The position numbers and the translations under genes are program-made. Positions 9,179 through 17,685 of a stretch of 64,000 bases of DNA are shown here, piece after piece. The stretch comes from an uncultured Paracoccaceae bacterium (GTDB lineage: Bacteria; Pseudomonadota; Alphaproteobacteria; Rhodobacterales; Rhodobacteraceae). Within the stretch, counting starts at the first letter, position 1. The number at the start of each line of letters is the position of its first letter. The stretch is from contig CANLVD010000003.1 in assembly GCA_947494445.1 (NCBI GenBank), positions 310,001-374,000 of the forward strand, written 5' to 3'. The notes below the pieces were generated by a model. It was not told the origin of the DNA. It was given only the letters and a program-made list of their open reading frames with translations, and ran no database searches.

Positions 9179-10309
9179 ATGGGCACATTAAATCCAACCT
9201 TCACCCTTGGGATCGAGGAAGAATACCTGATTGTGCATCAGGACAGTCTGGAGCTTGTCCAGCAGCCGGAAGAGAAATTTGTCGAGGCTTGTCAGGACCT
9301 TCTGGGTGATCGGGTGACGGGCGAATACCTGCAGTGCCAGATAGAGGTGGGCACGCAGCCGCATATTTCCGTGGGCGATGCCGTGGCCGAGTTGCGGCAG
9401 TTGCGGCAGGGCGTGGCGGAAACGGCGGGCCGGTTTGGCTATGCCCCAATCGCGGCCTCGACCCATCCCTTCAGCAAATGGCGCGCGCAGACCCACACGC
9501 GCAAGGAACGCTATGACGCGTTGCGGGCAGATCTTGGGCAGGCCGTTCGCCGGATGGTCATATGTGGGATGCACATTCACATTGGCATCGAAGATGAGGA
9601 CCTGCGGATCGACCTGATGAATCAGGCGAGTTACTTTTTGCCGCATATTCTGGCGCTCAGTTGCTCCTCGCCCTTCTGGGAGGGCGAAGACACCGGACTG
9701 GCCAGTTACCGCCTGACGGTTTTTGATGCTCTGCCACGCACGGGCCTGCCCGATCAGTTGGGAAGTTATGCGGAATATCAAAGACTTGTGGAACATCTTG
9801 TCCGGTCGAAATGTCTGGAGGATGGCACAAAGATCTGGTGGGACATCCGCCCGTCGGACAAATTTCCAACCGTTGAAGCGCGGATCGCGGATGTTTGCAC
9901 CAGTCTGGCAGATGTAGGCGCAATTGTTGCGCTTTATCAGTCGGTTATGGCCTATCTTTACCAACTCAGACGGAGCAACCAGCGGTGGCGGCTTTATCCC
10001 CGTACGCTGATCATGGAGAACCGCTGGCGGGCGCAGCGCTATGGGGTGTCCGATTGTCTGGTGGATCATGGCCGCTCGGAACTTGTGCCGATGTCCGCTT
10101 TGGCGGGTGAACTGATTGAAATACTTGGAGAAAACGCCGAGCAACTGGGCTGCCGCGAGGCATTGGGCCGGATCTATAACATCGCGCTCAACGGCAATTC
10201 GGCAGACCGACAGCGCAAGGTTCACACTGACGCCATGGCCGCCGGGAAGTCACAGGAAGAGGCCTGCCTTGCTGTCACCCAGCATCTGGTGGATGGCTTT
10301 CTGGACTGA
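9179..10309 (+). CDS. ybdK: carboxylate-amine ligase, YbdK/GCS2 family
   Basis: 376 aa member of glutamate-cysteine ligase family 2, a glutamine-synthetase-like fold that condenses a carboxylate with an amine using ATP. It shows the N-terminal TLGIEEEYLIV, ASTHPFSKW, CGMHIHIGIED and the DIRPSDKFPTVEARIADVC segment. E. coli YbdK has only weak gamma-glutamylcysteine synthetase activity, so the true substrate is open. A hairpin (10318-10349) follows the stop. Confidence 0.9.
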   Translation: MGTLNPTFTLGIEEEYLIVHQDSLELVQQPEEKFVEACQDLLGDRVTGEYLQCQIEVGTQPHISVGDAVAELRQLRQGVAETAGRFGYAPIAASTHPFSKWRAQTHTRKERYDALRADLGQAVRRMVICGMHIHIGIEDEDLRIDLMNQASYFLPHILALSCSSPFWEGEDTGLASYRLTVFDALPRTGLPDQLGSYAEYQRLVEHLVRSKCLEDGTKIWWDIRPSDKFPTVEARIADVCTSLADVGAIVALYQSVMAYLYQLRRSNQRWRLYPRTLIMENRWRAQRYGVSDCLVDHGRSELVPMSALAGELIEILGENAEQLGCREALGRIYNIALNGNSADRQRKVHTDAMAAGKSQEEACLAVTQHLVDGFLD

Positions 10310-10317
10310 GCCTTAAC

Positions 10318-10349
10318 GGCAAATGTCACACCTCTGATGTGGATTTGCC
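10318..10349 (+). terminator. hairpin after ybdK, possible terminator
   Basis: GGCAAAT (10318-10324) pairs with ATTTGCC (10343-10349), and CACA/TGTG pairs further in. There is no T-run after it, so it may be a Rho-assisted end or mRNA-stabilising structure rather than a simple intrinsic terminator. It lies in the convergent space between ybdK and lipA. Confidence 0.4.
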
Positions 10350-10356
10350 ACAGAAC

Positions 10357-10391
10357 TCTTTCATAACTCAAACGTAGTTCTTTCGTAACTC
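10357..10391. repeat. pair of 13-mers at 22-bp spacing (copy A)
   Basis: TCTTTCATAACTC (10357-10369) and TCTTTCGTAACTC (10379-10391) are direct repeats with start-to-start distance 22 bases. The same pair recurs in inverted orientation at 60824-60858 upstream of dctP. The copy lies between two convergent genes (ybdK and lipA), where no promoter is expected. Function unknown. Confidence 0.65.
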
Positions 10392-10451
10392 ATAGGCGCA
10401 GAACGCGGGCATCCGTTAACGCTTTATGAAATCCGACACAGCCTAGCTATC

Positions 10452-11408
10452 TCAGCCCTTGCCCAGCTTTTTCAGCCGGGCCTCGCGCAGGCGGGTGAAG
10501 TCGTCGCCTGCGTGGTAGGAGGAACGGGTGAGAGGGGTGGCGGAGACCATGAGGAAACCCTTGCCGAAGGCGGCTTTCTCGTAGGAGGCGAATTCCTCTG
10601 GTGTGACGAAGCGGTTGACCACGTGGTGTTTCGGGGTCGGCTGCAAATATTGCCCGATGGTCAGGAAATCGACATCGGCGGCGCGCATGTCGTCCATGAC
10701 CTGATGCACCGCCTGCTTGTCTTCGCCAAGACCGACCATGATGCCCGATTTGGTGAACATCGCGGGATCGAGTTCCTTTACCCGCTGCAACAGGCGCAGG
10801 GAGTGGAAGTAGCGCGCGCCGGGGCGGACTTCGGGGTAGAGGCCCGGCACGGTTTCAAGGTTGTGGTTGAAGACGTCCGGTTTGGCCTCGACCACGACCT
10901 CAAGCGCGCTGTCATCGCATTTCAGAAAGTCGGGCGTCAGCACTTCGATGGTGGTGGAGGGCGTCTTGCGTCGCACGGCGCGGATGGTCTGGGCGATGTG
11001 CTCGGCCCCGCCATCGGCCAGATCATCGCGGTCAACGGAGGTGATGACGACATGGTTGAGGCCCAGCTTCTCAACCGCGACGGCCACCCTGCCCGGCTCA
11101 AACACATCGAGCGCATCGGGGCGCCCGGTGGCCACGTTGCAGAAGGTGCAGCCGCGGGTGCAGATCTCGCCCATGATCATCATGGTGGCGTGACCTTGCG
11201 ACCAGCATTCGCCGACATTGGGGCACCCGGCCTCTTCGCAGACGGTGACGAGTTTGTTTTCGCGCATGATCCGCGCGGTGTCCTTGTAACCCTGCGACGT
11301 GGGTGCTTTGACGCGGATCCAGTCAGGTTTGCGCAACACGGGCGTGTCGGCCCGTTTGGCTTTTTCAGGATGGCGTTCGGCCCGGTTTGAAAGATCGCGA
11401 GAGGACAT
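10452..11408 (-). CDS. lipA: lipoyl synthase
   Basis: 318 aa radical-SAM enzyme inserting two sulfurs into octanoyl groups on lipoyl domains. The auxiliary 4Fe-4S cluster ligands are in [13 protein letters not shown], and the radical-SAM motif is CTRGCTFC (CX3CX2C). The C-terminal [10 protein letters not shown] holds the conserved serine that completes the auxiliary cluster. It supplies lipoate for complexes such as the pyruvate dehydrogenase whose E3 (lpd) lies at 14165. Downstream of it is the convergent ybdK. Confidence 0.97.
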   Translation of the reverse strand: MSSRDLSNRAERHPEKAKRADTPVLRKPDWIRVKAPTSQGYKDTARIMRENKLVTVCEEAGCPNVGECWSQGHATMMIMGEICTRGCTFCNVATGRPDALDVFEPGRVAVAVEKLGLNHVVITSVDRDDLADGGAEHIAQTIRAVRRKTPSTTIEVLTPDFLKCDDSALEVVVEAKPDVFNHNLETVPGLYPEVRPGARYFHSLRLLQRVKELDPAMFTKSGIMVGLGEDKQAVHQVMDDMRAADVDFLTIGQYLQPTPKHHVVNRFVTPEEFASYEKAAFGKGFLMVSATPLTRSSYHAGDDFTRLREARLKKLGKG

Positions 11409-11600
11409 GGTTGCTCCGAAAGGCTTTCCCCTTATATAGCCCGCAATTTGGCATCTGTCTCGTCCTGAGACGCAAGGCCGCTATGCGCAGACCTGAGACC
11501 TTTGCCCGGATTTTCCCCGGGGGCAGCTGCCGTGGTTTTCCCCTGCCCCGTTTACCGGGCCCTTGGTAGCGTTCACCCATCAAAATTGAACGAGGGCAAC

Positions 11601-12290
11601 ATGACAAAATACATTGCAGAGGTGATCGGCACCTTCACGCTGGTCTTTTTCGGGGTCGGATCGGCCGTCCTGATGGGGGGTGAGATCGGGATGCTGGGCA
11701 TCTCGCTGGCGTTTGGTCTGGCGGTTATGGCCATGGCCTATAGCATCGGGCATATTTCAGGCGCGCATCTAAACCCGGCGGTGAGCCTTGGCGCGCTGAT
11801 GGCCGGAGCCATGCCGAAAGAGGAGTTTTTCGGCTATGTGATCGCACAATGCGCGGGCGCCATTCTGGGGGCCTTCGTGGTTCTGTTGATCGCAGTCGGT
11901 AAGGCCGATTATTCGCTGGCTGAAAACGGTCTGGGTCAGAACGGCTGGGGTGCTGGCTATCTGGGCGAATACGGGTTCTTTGCGGCAGTGATCTTCGAAC
12001 TTGTCGCGACGTTCCTGTTTGTCACGGTGATACTGGGTGCAACACAGGAAGGTGCACCGTCGATGATGGCAGGACTTGTGATCGGTCTGACGCTGGCCGC
12101 GATCCATATGGTCGGCATCACGGTCACCGGGGTGTCGGTAAACCCTGCACGGTCGCTTGGGCCGGCGCTGTTTGCCGGGCCAACCGCATGGCTGCAACTG
12201 CCGGTCTTTCTGATCGTGCCGCTTCTGGGCGGGGCTTTGGCGGGCTTTGTCTTCAAGGCTGGCATCACGCGAAAGCCTGCTGCGGCCTGA
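11601..12290 (+). CDS. aqpZ: aquaporin Z-like water channel
   Basis: 229 aa MIP-family channel with six predicted membrane segments. Both NPA boxes are present (SGAHLNPAVSLGAL and SVNPARSLGPALF), and the arginine following the second NPA marks the selectivity filter of water-specific members. The start is ATG 11601 with GAGGG just upstream; extension further upstream lacks the family N-terminus. A hairpin with a T-rich tail follows. Confidence 0.93.
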   Translation: MTKYIAEVIGTFTLVFFGVGSAVLMGGEIGMLGISLAFGLAVMAMAYSIGHISGAHLNPAVSLGALMAGAMPKEEFFGYVIAQCAGAILGAFVVLLIAVGKADYSLAENGLGQNGWGAGYLGEYGFFAAVIFELVATFLFVTVILGATQEGAPSMMAGLVIGLTLAAIHMVGITVTGVSVNPARSLGPALFAGPTAWLQLPVFLIVPLLGGALAGFVFKAGITRKPAAA

Positions 12291-12317
12291 CGCAGGCGCA
12301 ACCTGTTGAAATGAGTG

Positions 12318-12346
12318 AAGGCACCGGGAAACTGGTGCCTTTTCTT
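12318..12346 (+). terminator. intrinsic terminator after aqpZ
   Basis: AAGGCACC (12318-12325) pairs with GGTGCCTT (12334-12341) around an 8-base loop, followed by TTCTTT. It sits between aqpZ and the VIT-family gene on the same strand. Confidence 0.75.
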
Positions 12347-12374
12347 TGTCTGCCCAAGGTCTATGCTGGGGGTC

Positions 12375-13106
12375 ATGAATACCGAGACCCTTGCCAGCCA
12401 CAAAGCCTCCGAACACAAGATCGGGCGTATTCAGGAATTCCTGAAGCAGATCGTCTATGGCGGCAATGACGGGATCGTCACGACATTTGCGGTGGTTGCA
12501 GGCTTTGCCGGTGCACAGGCCGAAGGCGTGGCGCAGATCGGCGGCATTGCGGTGCTGCTGTTCGGAATAGCCAACCTGCTGGCAGATGCGACCGCGATGG
12601 GCCTGGGCGAATTTCTGTCGTCGCGCTCAGAGCAGGATGTCTACCGCGCGACACGGGCCAAGGAGCTGATCGAGATCAAGGTCAATCCCGAGTTCGAACG
12701 GGCCGAGATGCTGGAAATTCTGGAGGAGAAAGGTCTGACCGAGCGGGACCGGGAGGAGATGACCGAGATCCTCGCGCGCAACCCCGAATTCATGGCCGAT
12801 CTGATGATGCAATATGAGCTGGGCATGTCGGACCCCAGCGATGACAGCCCGGCGATGAACGGGCTGGCGACATTCACGGCCTTCATCATCTTCGGCTCCG
12901 TGCCGTTGATGCCCTATTTCCTGATGGAAGCGTCCGACCTGACCTTCCGCCTGTCGGTTTTTGCGACCTTTGCAGCGCTTGTTGCACTGGGCCTGCTGCG
13001 CTGGAAGGTCACGACCGAGACCATGGTGCGCTGCGTTGGCGAGACGGTGCTGGTGGGCGGGATCTGTGCCGTGGTGGCCTTTGCCGTCGGGCTGGCGTTC
13101 AGGTAG
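12375..13106 (+). CDS. VIT1/CCC1-family iron or manganese transporter
   Basis: 243 aa. The N-terminus IVYGGNDGIVTTFAVVAGF is the family signature of TM1. A charged, glutamate-rich cytoplasmic insert (about residues 85-145, with EMLEILEEKGLTERDREEM) corresponds to the metal-binding helices of plant VIT1. Further membrane segments follow (FTAFIIFGSVPLMPYF and the C-terminal pair). Members move Fe2+ or Mn2+ out of the cytoplasm; the metal is not decided by sequence. The start is ATG 12375 after a GGGGG ribosome site. Confidence 0.9.
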   Translation: MNTETLASHKASEHKIGRIQEFLKQIVYGGNDGIVTTFAVVAGFAGAQAEGVAQIGGIAVLLFGIANLLADATAMGLGEFLSSRSEQDVYRATRAKELIEIKVNPEFERAEMLEILEEKGLTERDREEMTEILARNPEFMADLMMQYELGMSDPSDDSPAMNGLATFTAFIIFGSVPLMPYFLMEASDLTFRLSVFATFAALVALGLLRWKVTTETMVRCVGETVLVGGICAVVAFAVGLAFR

Positions 13107-13114
13107 GGCAAATG

Positions 13115-13141
13115 AAAAAGGGCCGCGCTGAGGCGGCCCCT
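13115..13141 (-). terminator. bidirectional terminator between the VIT and VPLPA-CTERM genes
   Basis: GGGCCGC (13120-13126) pairs with GCGGCCC (13133-13139) around a 6-base loop. On the minus strand it is followed by a run of five T (complement of 13115-13119), so it best serves the VPLPA-CTERM gene; the plus-strand tail is only TT. Confidence 0.75.
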
Positions 13142-13163
13142 TCCCGAAATCTGATCAGAAGGT

Positions 13164-13871
13164 TCAGGCGGACTTGCGGCGGCTTGCAGCAAAGAGACCG
13201 GCCAGACCGAAGCCCAGCATCAGAACCGGTGCAGGCAGCGGCACTGCTGCGATGCTGACCGTGTCGATGAACCCGCCAAGCGTGTCGTTGCGGCCGATTG
13301 CGCTGAAGGTCAGGTCGAAATTGCCGGCCTGTGCGACGGAGAAGAGCGCCACGACTTCAGTCCACTGACCAAAGGGTGCATCGGCGTTCGGGCCGGTGAT
13401 GCTGTCGAGCACGTCACCGATGGAATATTCGACGCCATTTGTCAGCTCGCCATTGTTGCGCACGCGGGGTGCATAGAAGAAGGACAGTTCGTACTTGCCC
13501 TTTTCCAGAAAGATCGACTGGGTGATGGTCGAGTTGCCGCCACCGGGGATCGGGGCTGCGCCGACCATGTCGGGATCGCCATCCAGTTCGATGTAGAACG
13601 GACCGGAATGCGGGTCGATGGCACCAACGGTGTTCTTGGTCTGAACCTCAAGCCCGGGGCCTGTGGTTGTGGTCCAGCCGTTGAGGCTGGAGTAGATGTC
13701 CCAGGATCGGGACCCGGTTGCACCGACCATATTGGCGAGCGTGTTGCCGTTGGACAGACCTGTGCCCGGGTTCGACCCGGTCAGATCGTCGAAGCCTGCA
13801 TTGACGACGGCAGCAGAAGCGCCGGTGGCAAGAGCCAAGCTGAGAACAGCAGCGCTGAAGAACGTTTTCAT
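13164..13871 (-). CDS. secreted VPLPA-CTERM sorting-domain protein
   Basis: 235 aa. A signal peptide (MKTFFSAAVLSLALATGASA) is followed by an extracellular, Asn/Gly/Thr-rich beta-type region. The last 26 residues form a sorting tail: VPLPAPV, a hydrophobic helix, and a basic end (ASRRKSA). VPLPA-CTERM is the alphaproteobacterial variant of PEP-CTERM, recognised by an exosortase. No exosortase gene is in the window, so processing must rely on one elsewhere. The start is ATG 13871, at the signal peptide; an upstream in-frame start would bury it. The function of the mature part is unknown. Confidence 0.88.
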   Translation of the reverse strand: MKTFFSAAVLSLALATGASAAVVNAGFDDLTGSNPGTGLSNGNTLANMVGATGSRSWDIYSSLNGWTTTTGPGLEVQTKNTVGAIDPHSGPFYIELDGDPDMVGAAPIPGGGNSTITQSIFLEKGKYELSFFYAPRVRNNGELTNGVEYSIGDVLDSITGPNADAPFGQWTEVVALFSVAQAGNFDLTFSAIGRNDTLGGFIDTVSIAAVPLPAPVLMLGFGLAGLFAASRRKSA

Positions 13872-14117
13872 AAGTTTACCTTTCACTACACTACGCGTGT
13901 TGCCAGACAGATAGGCTGTGCTGCACTGCGAATACAGGGGAAAAGCGCTCAAACTTCGTCAAATTCGAAGGGCTGGTTAATGCTGCCTGACCAATAGGTT
14001 AGGGCATTTTGCTTGATTGTGTTTGAACTGTGGCAGGCCTTGCAAAATCACGCCGGAATGATGGCTTTCGGGCGGATTTGCGACCGGCTTTCGCCATGAT
14101 TGCGAACGGCCGTTTCG

Positions 14118-14147
14118 GCCAGCCCCAAAGGCATCTCCGGGGCTGGC
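14118..14147 (-). terminator. hairpin after lpd
   Basis: GCCAGCCCC (14118-14126) pairs with GGGGCTGGC (14139-14147), a perfect 9-bp stem with a 12-base loop, 17 bases past the lpd stop. No T-run follows on the minus strand. The rest of 13872-14164 (between the lpd end and the VPLPA gene start) shows no gene. Confidence 0.5.
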
Positions 14148-14164
14148 AGATTGTGATTCGTAAA

Positions 14165-15565
14165 TCAAAAGTGGATGGCGCGGCCATAGGCGTCGAGGAC
14201 GCTTTCGTGCATCATCTCCGACAGGGTCGGATGCGGGAAGACGGTTTCCATCAGGTCTTCTTCGGTGGTCTCCAACTGGCGCCCGACGACATAGCCCTGA
14301 ATGAGTTCGGTCACTTCCGCGCCGACCATATGAGCGCCCAGAAGCTCGCCTGTCTTGGCATCAAAGACGGTTTTGACCATGCCCTCGGACTCGCCCAGTG
14401 CAATCGCCTTGCCGTTGCCGATGAAGGGGAAGCGGCCGACCTTGATGTCATAGCCCAGTTCCTTGGCCTTGGCCTCGGAATAGCCGACGGAGGCGACCTG
14501 CGGATGGCAATAGGTGCAGCCTGCGATGCTTTCGGGTTTGATCGGGTGGACGTTGTTCTTGCCCGAGATCAGTTCGGCCACCATGACGCCTTCGTGGGAG
14601 GCTTTATGGGCCAGCCACGGTGCACCTGCGATGTCACCGATGGCATAGATGCCCTCGACGCCTGTGCGGCAGAATTGGTCGGTGACGACATGGGTGCGGT
14701 CGATCTTGACGCCGAGCGCCTCAAGCCCCAGCCCTTCGACATTGCCCACGATGCCCACGGCGGAGATGACGGTGTCAAACTCCATCTTCTCGGTCTTGCC
14801 GCCGGTCTCGATATGGGCGGTGACCTTGCCCTTGGCGCGGTCGAGTTGCTTGACCATGGATTTCTCCATGATCTTCATGCCCTGCTTGACGAAGGCCTTC
14901 TTGGCAAACGCGGAAATCTCGGCGTCCTCGACGGGCAGGACGCGGTCCATCACCTCGACCACTGTGGTGTCGGTGCCAAGGGTGTTGAAGAAACTGGCGA
15001 ATTCGATGCCGATGGCACCCGAACCGATGACCAGCAGCTTCTTGGGCATGCGGGGCGGCTTGAGCGCGTGTTTGTAGGTCCAGACCAGATCGCCGTCGGC
15101 CTCAAGCCCGGGCAATTCGCGGGCGCGCGCCCCTGTGGCAAGGATGATGCCCTTGGTGGCGGTCAGGTCTTCGGTCCCCTTGTCGGTCTTGACGGAGACC
15201 TTGCCCTTGGCGGGGATCGTCGCCTCGCCCATGATCACGGTGACCTTGTTTTTCTTCAGCAGATGCCCGACGCCGCCTGAAAGCTGCTTGGCAACGCCAC
15301 GGGAGCGGTCGACCACCTTGTCGAGGTCATAATCGAGGTTCTCGGCTTTCAGTCCGAATTCCGCCGCGCGTTCCATCAGGTGAAACACTTCAGCCGAGCG
15401 CAGCATCGCCTTGGTCGGGATGCAGCCCCAGTTGAGACAGATGCCGCCCAGATGCTCGCGTTCGATGATCGCGGTCTTGAGGCCAAGCTGGGCCGCCCTG
15501 ATGGCTGCAACATAGCCCCCAGGTCCCGCACCGATCACCACAACATCAAAGCTCTTGTCAGCCAT
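14165..15565 (-). CDS. lpdA: dihydrolipoyl dehydrogenase (E3)
   Basis: 466 aa flavoprotein that reoxidises dihydrolipoamide with NAD+. The N-terminal FAD motif is VVIGAGPGGYVAAIRAAQLG, the redox-active disulfide lies in CLNWGCIPTKA, the NAD motif is LVIGSGAIGIEFASF, and the C-terminal catalytic His-Glu is in HPTLSEMMHE. The CLNWGCIPTKA form is the one I associate with the pyruvate dehydrogenase E3 in alphaproteobacteria; other E1/E2 genes are not in the window. The gap upstream (15566-15663) holds a palindromic TTAACGTTAA at 15590-15599. Confidence 0.96.
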   Translation of the reverse strand: MADKSFDVVVIGAGPGGYVAAIRAAQLGLKTAIIEREHLGGICLNWGCIPTKAMLRSAEVFHLMERAAEFGLKAENLDYDLDKVVDRSRGVAKQLSGGVGHLLKKNKVTVIMGEATIPAKGKVSVKTDKGTEDLTATKGIILATGARARELPGLEADGDLVWTYKHALKPPRMPKKLLVIGSGAIGIEFASFFNTLGTDTTVVEVMDRVLPVEDAEISAFAKKAFVKQGMKIMEKSMVKQLDRAKGKVTAHIETGGKTEKMEFDTVISAVGIVGNVEGLGLEALGVKIDRTHVVTDQFCRTGVEGIYAIGDIAGAPWLAHKASHEGVMVAELISGKNNVHPIKPESIAGCTYCHPQVASVGYSEAKAKELGYDIKVGRFPFIGNGKAIALGESEGMVKTVFDAKTGELLGAHMVGAEVTELIQGYVVGRQLETTEEDLMETVFPHPTLSEMMHESVLDAYGRAIHF

Positions 15566-15663
15566 CTGGCCCTCCCGATTTATGATAGCTTAACGTTAAA
15601 CTATCTCAATGAGACTGGCCACAGGGCTGGCTGCAACCCCGTTATGCAGGATTTGCAGATGCC

Positions 15664-16251
15664 CTAGGCGGACAGTTCCTTGACTATTGTGCCATAGCCG
15701 CCTGCATCAAGGAAGACCTGCTCGGGGGCAGTGGTCTTGCGCCCCAGCGCTTCATTGCGGAACGGGAAGCGTCCGAAACGGCGGATGATTTCGCGGTGAG
15801 CCTTGGCGTGCAGCAGGTTGGACCCGCCGGGCAAGTTCATCTTGAACAGGCGTACCGCGTGGTCCTGATCGGCAAGGCTTTCGGAATGCATCAGCGGCAT
15901 GTAGAAAAACTGCCGGCTGTCGCCTTCCCAGCGCAGGTCAAACTTGGCGTCAATCGCCTGTTTGCACCGGGCTCGCGCCATGGCGTCGGTGGAAAACGCC
16001 ATGTCGGAGCCGCGGAACATGTTGCGCGGAAACTGGTCGAGCAGGATGATAAGCGCGAGTGAGGCACGCGGTTCGCAGACCCAGTGGGTGAACTTGCCCT
16101 CGGCTGCCTCATCCCACAGATCGCGGTAGTCGTTTGTGATGCGGCTGTCCACCGCGTCGGAGACGACATACCAGTCCTTTGGGGTCAACTCCTCAAGCCA
16201 GAAACGCAGAATACTCTCTGCGGCTTCCGTTTCTGCCAGATCCTTTGCCAT
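15664..16251 (-). CDS. DUF924 family protein
   Basis: 195 aa, all-alpha. Family segments are ILRFWLEELTPKDWYV near the N-terminus, LALIILLDQFPRNMFRGS in the middle, FFYMPLMHSESLADQD, and the C-terminal GRFPFRNEALGR. The function is not established; the family resembles TPR-like folds. It lies upstream of lpd on the same strand with about 100 bases between them, so co-transcription is possible but not shown. Confidence 0.85.
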   Translation of the reverse strand: MAKDLAETEAAESILRFWLEELTPKDWYVVSDAVDSRITNDYRDLWDEAAEGKFTHWVCEPRASLALIILLDQFPRNMFRGSDMAFSTDAMARARCKQAIDAKFDLRWEGDSRQFFYMPLMHSESLADQDHAVRLFKMNLPGGSNLLHAKAHREIIRRFGRFPFRNEALGRKTTAPEQVFLDAGGYGTIVKELSA

Positions 16252-16319
16252 GGCATGGCCCTCCTGCCCGTTTTCCCACCAGTTTTTGGGATTAACGTTT
16301 GTTTGTCACCAGCCAGATG

Positions 16320-17597
16320 TCAGCGATTTTCCTCTGCGTCTGGCTTTATCTCGTCGTCTTCGTTGGCCTGATCAATCGCATATTCCTGCGCCCATTCGAG
16401 AATCACAGGCGAAGACGTCGGCGAGAGCGTGCTGTAGGCAATCGCATCCTCGACCGAAGTCGCAGACCGTTGGGTCATCCGGTAGAGCCCGTAAAGCGTG
16501 ATGATGCCCATCAGTGCACAGATGAACAGGAAATAGCTGTCGGGCCCGAGGTTGGACATCATGAAGCCCACGACAAACGGCCCGGAAATCGCGCCCAGGC
16601 CATTGATGAAGATCAGACCGCCTGAGGCGGCTGCCATATCCTCATGCTCCAGAAAGTCATTGGTGTAGGCGATCAGCAGCGAATAGAGCGGGTTGGCCAG
16701 CCCGCCGATCATGAAGGACGTGAAGAGAAGGATGTAGGGATACTCCGTCAGGAAGGATCCGACGGCTGTGATGACCGTGCCGAGGGCTGTACAGATCACA
16801 ATCAGACGGCGACGGTCCATGCGGTCCGACAGCCAGCCGATGGGGTATTGCAGGACAAGACCGCCGACATACATCGCCGAGATGAAAAGCGAGATCTGCG
16901 CAAGGCTCAGCCCTTTTTCGGTGCCATAAACCGAGGCCATGCCGAACATCGCGGCGAATATGCCACCGAGAAAGAAGACCGAGACCACGCCAAGTGGCGA
17001 AACGCCATAAAGCGCCCTGAGCGACATCGGTTTGGTGGTGTCAAAGATCGGTGCAGGCGAGACATCGAGCAGGATCGGCAGGAACGACAAGGAAACCGCA
17101 ACGGAGATCACGACAAAGAGGATCCAGCCTGCAGGGTCCTGCAACAGCAGGATGCCTTGAGCCGTAATGATGCCCATCATCTGGATGATCAGATAAAGCG
17201 ACAGGGCTTGCCCGCGGTTGGAATTGTCTGACGCGTTGTTCAGCCAGCTTTCGACCACCACATAGACCGCCGAATAGCAGAACCCCACAAAGAGACGCAG
17301 AACGAACCATGCAACCGGGTCGGGGAAGGCTGGGAACAGGATGAAAGCCGCTGAGATGATCGATCCGAGAGCCGCAAATACACGCACATGGCCCACTCTG
17401 CGGATCATATGAGGTGCCAGCCGGGAGCCGCCCAGAAAGCCAATGAAATAAGCGCTCATCACGAAGGACATGGTGCCGGGACCAAAGCCTTCGATGTCGC
17501 CGCGCACACCCAGAAGCGTGCCCTGCAGCCCGTTTCCCAGCATCAGGAGGAACAGACCGAGCATCAAAGCCCATGTGTTGCCTAGAACGCGCAGCAT
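16320..17597 (-). CDS. MFS transporter (YcaD-like)
   Basis: 425 aa with about 12 hydrophobic segments in two halves. Features include LLMLGNGLQGTLLGVRG in TM1, RLFVGFCYSAVYVVVESWLN in the first half, and a GWLSDRMDRRRLI loop between TM8 and TM9 that matches the MFS loop motif. The C-terminal 40 residues are acidic and soluble. The closest group I recognise is the YcaD-like uncharacterised MFS set. The substrate is unknown. The 88-base gap to the queA end is unremarkable. Confidence 0.85.
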   Translation of the reverse strand: MLRVLGNTWALMLGLFLLMLGNGLQGTLLGVRGDIEGFGPGTMSFVMSAYFIGFLGGSRLAPHMIRRVGHVRVFAALGSIISAAFILFPAFPDPVAWFVLRLFVGFCYSAVYVVVESWLNNASDNSNRGQALSLYLIIQMMGIITAQGILLLQDPAGWILFVVISVAVSLSFLPILLDVSPAPIFDTTKPMSLRALYGVSPLGVVSVFFLGGIFAAMFGMASVYGTEKGLSLAQISLFISAMYVGGLVLQYPIGWLSDRMDRRRLIVICTALGTVITAVGSFLTEYPYILLFTSFMIGGLANPLYSLLIAYTNDFLEHEDMAAASGGLIFINGLGAISGPFVVGFMMSNLGPDSYFLFICALMGIITLYGLYRMTQRSATSVEDAIAYSTLSPTSSPVILEWAQEYAIDQANEDDEIKPDAEENR

Positions 17598-17685
17598 AAC
17601 AGACCTCCATTGCTTGCTCCGCTACGTGGCCTAAACCGAAACGTGGAAACAGAGGATTTACGACATGTGGTTGTCGTAATTGTCT

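Noticed and set aside
14030-15280. Long open frame (416 codons) opposite lpd
   Set aside because: Antisense to a clear dihydrolipoyl dehydrogenase; high GC keeps the complementary frame open by codon bias.
15590-15599. TTAACGTTAA palindrome upstream of lpd; a similar TAACGTTAAAC occurs at 60930-60940
   Set aside because: Resembles LacI-type half sites but is short, and the second copy lacks full symmetry; not enough to call an operator.
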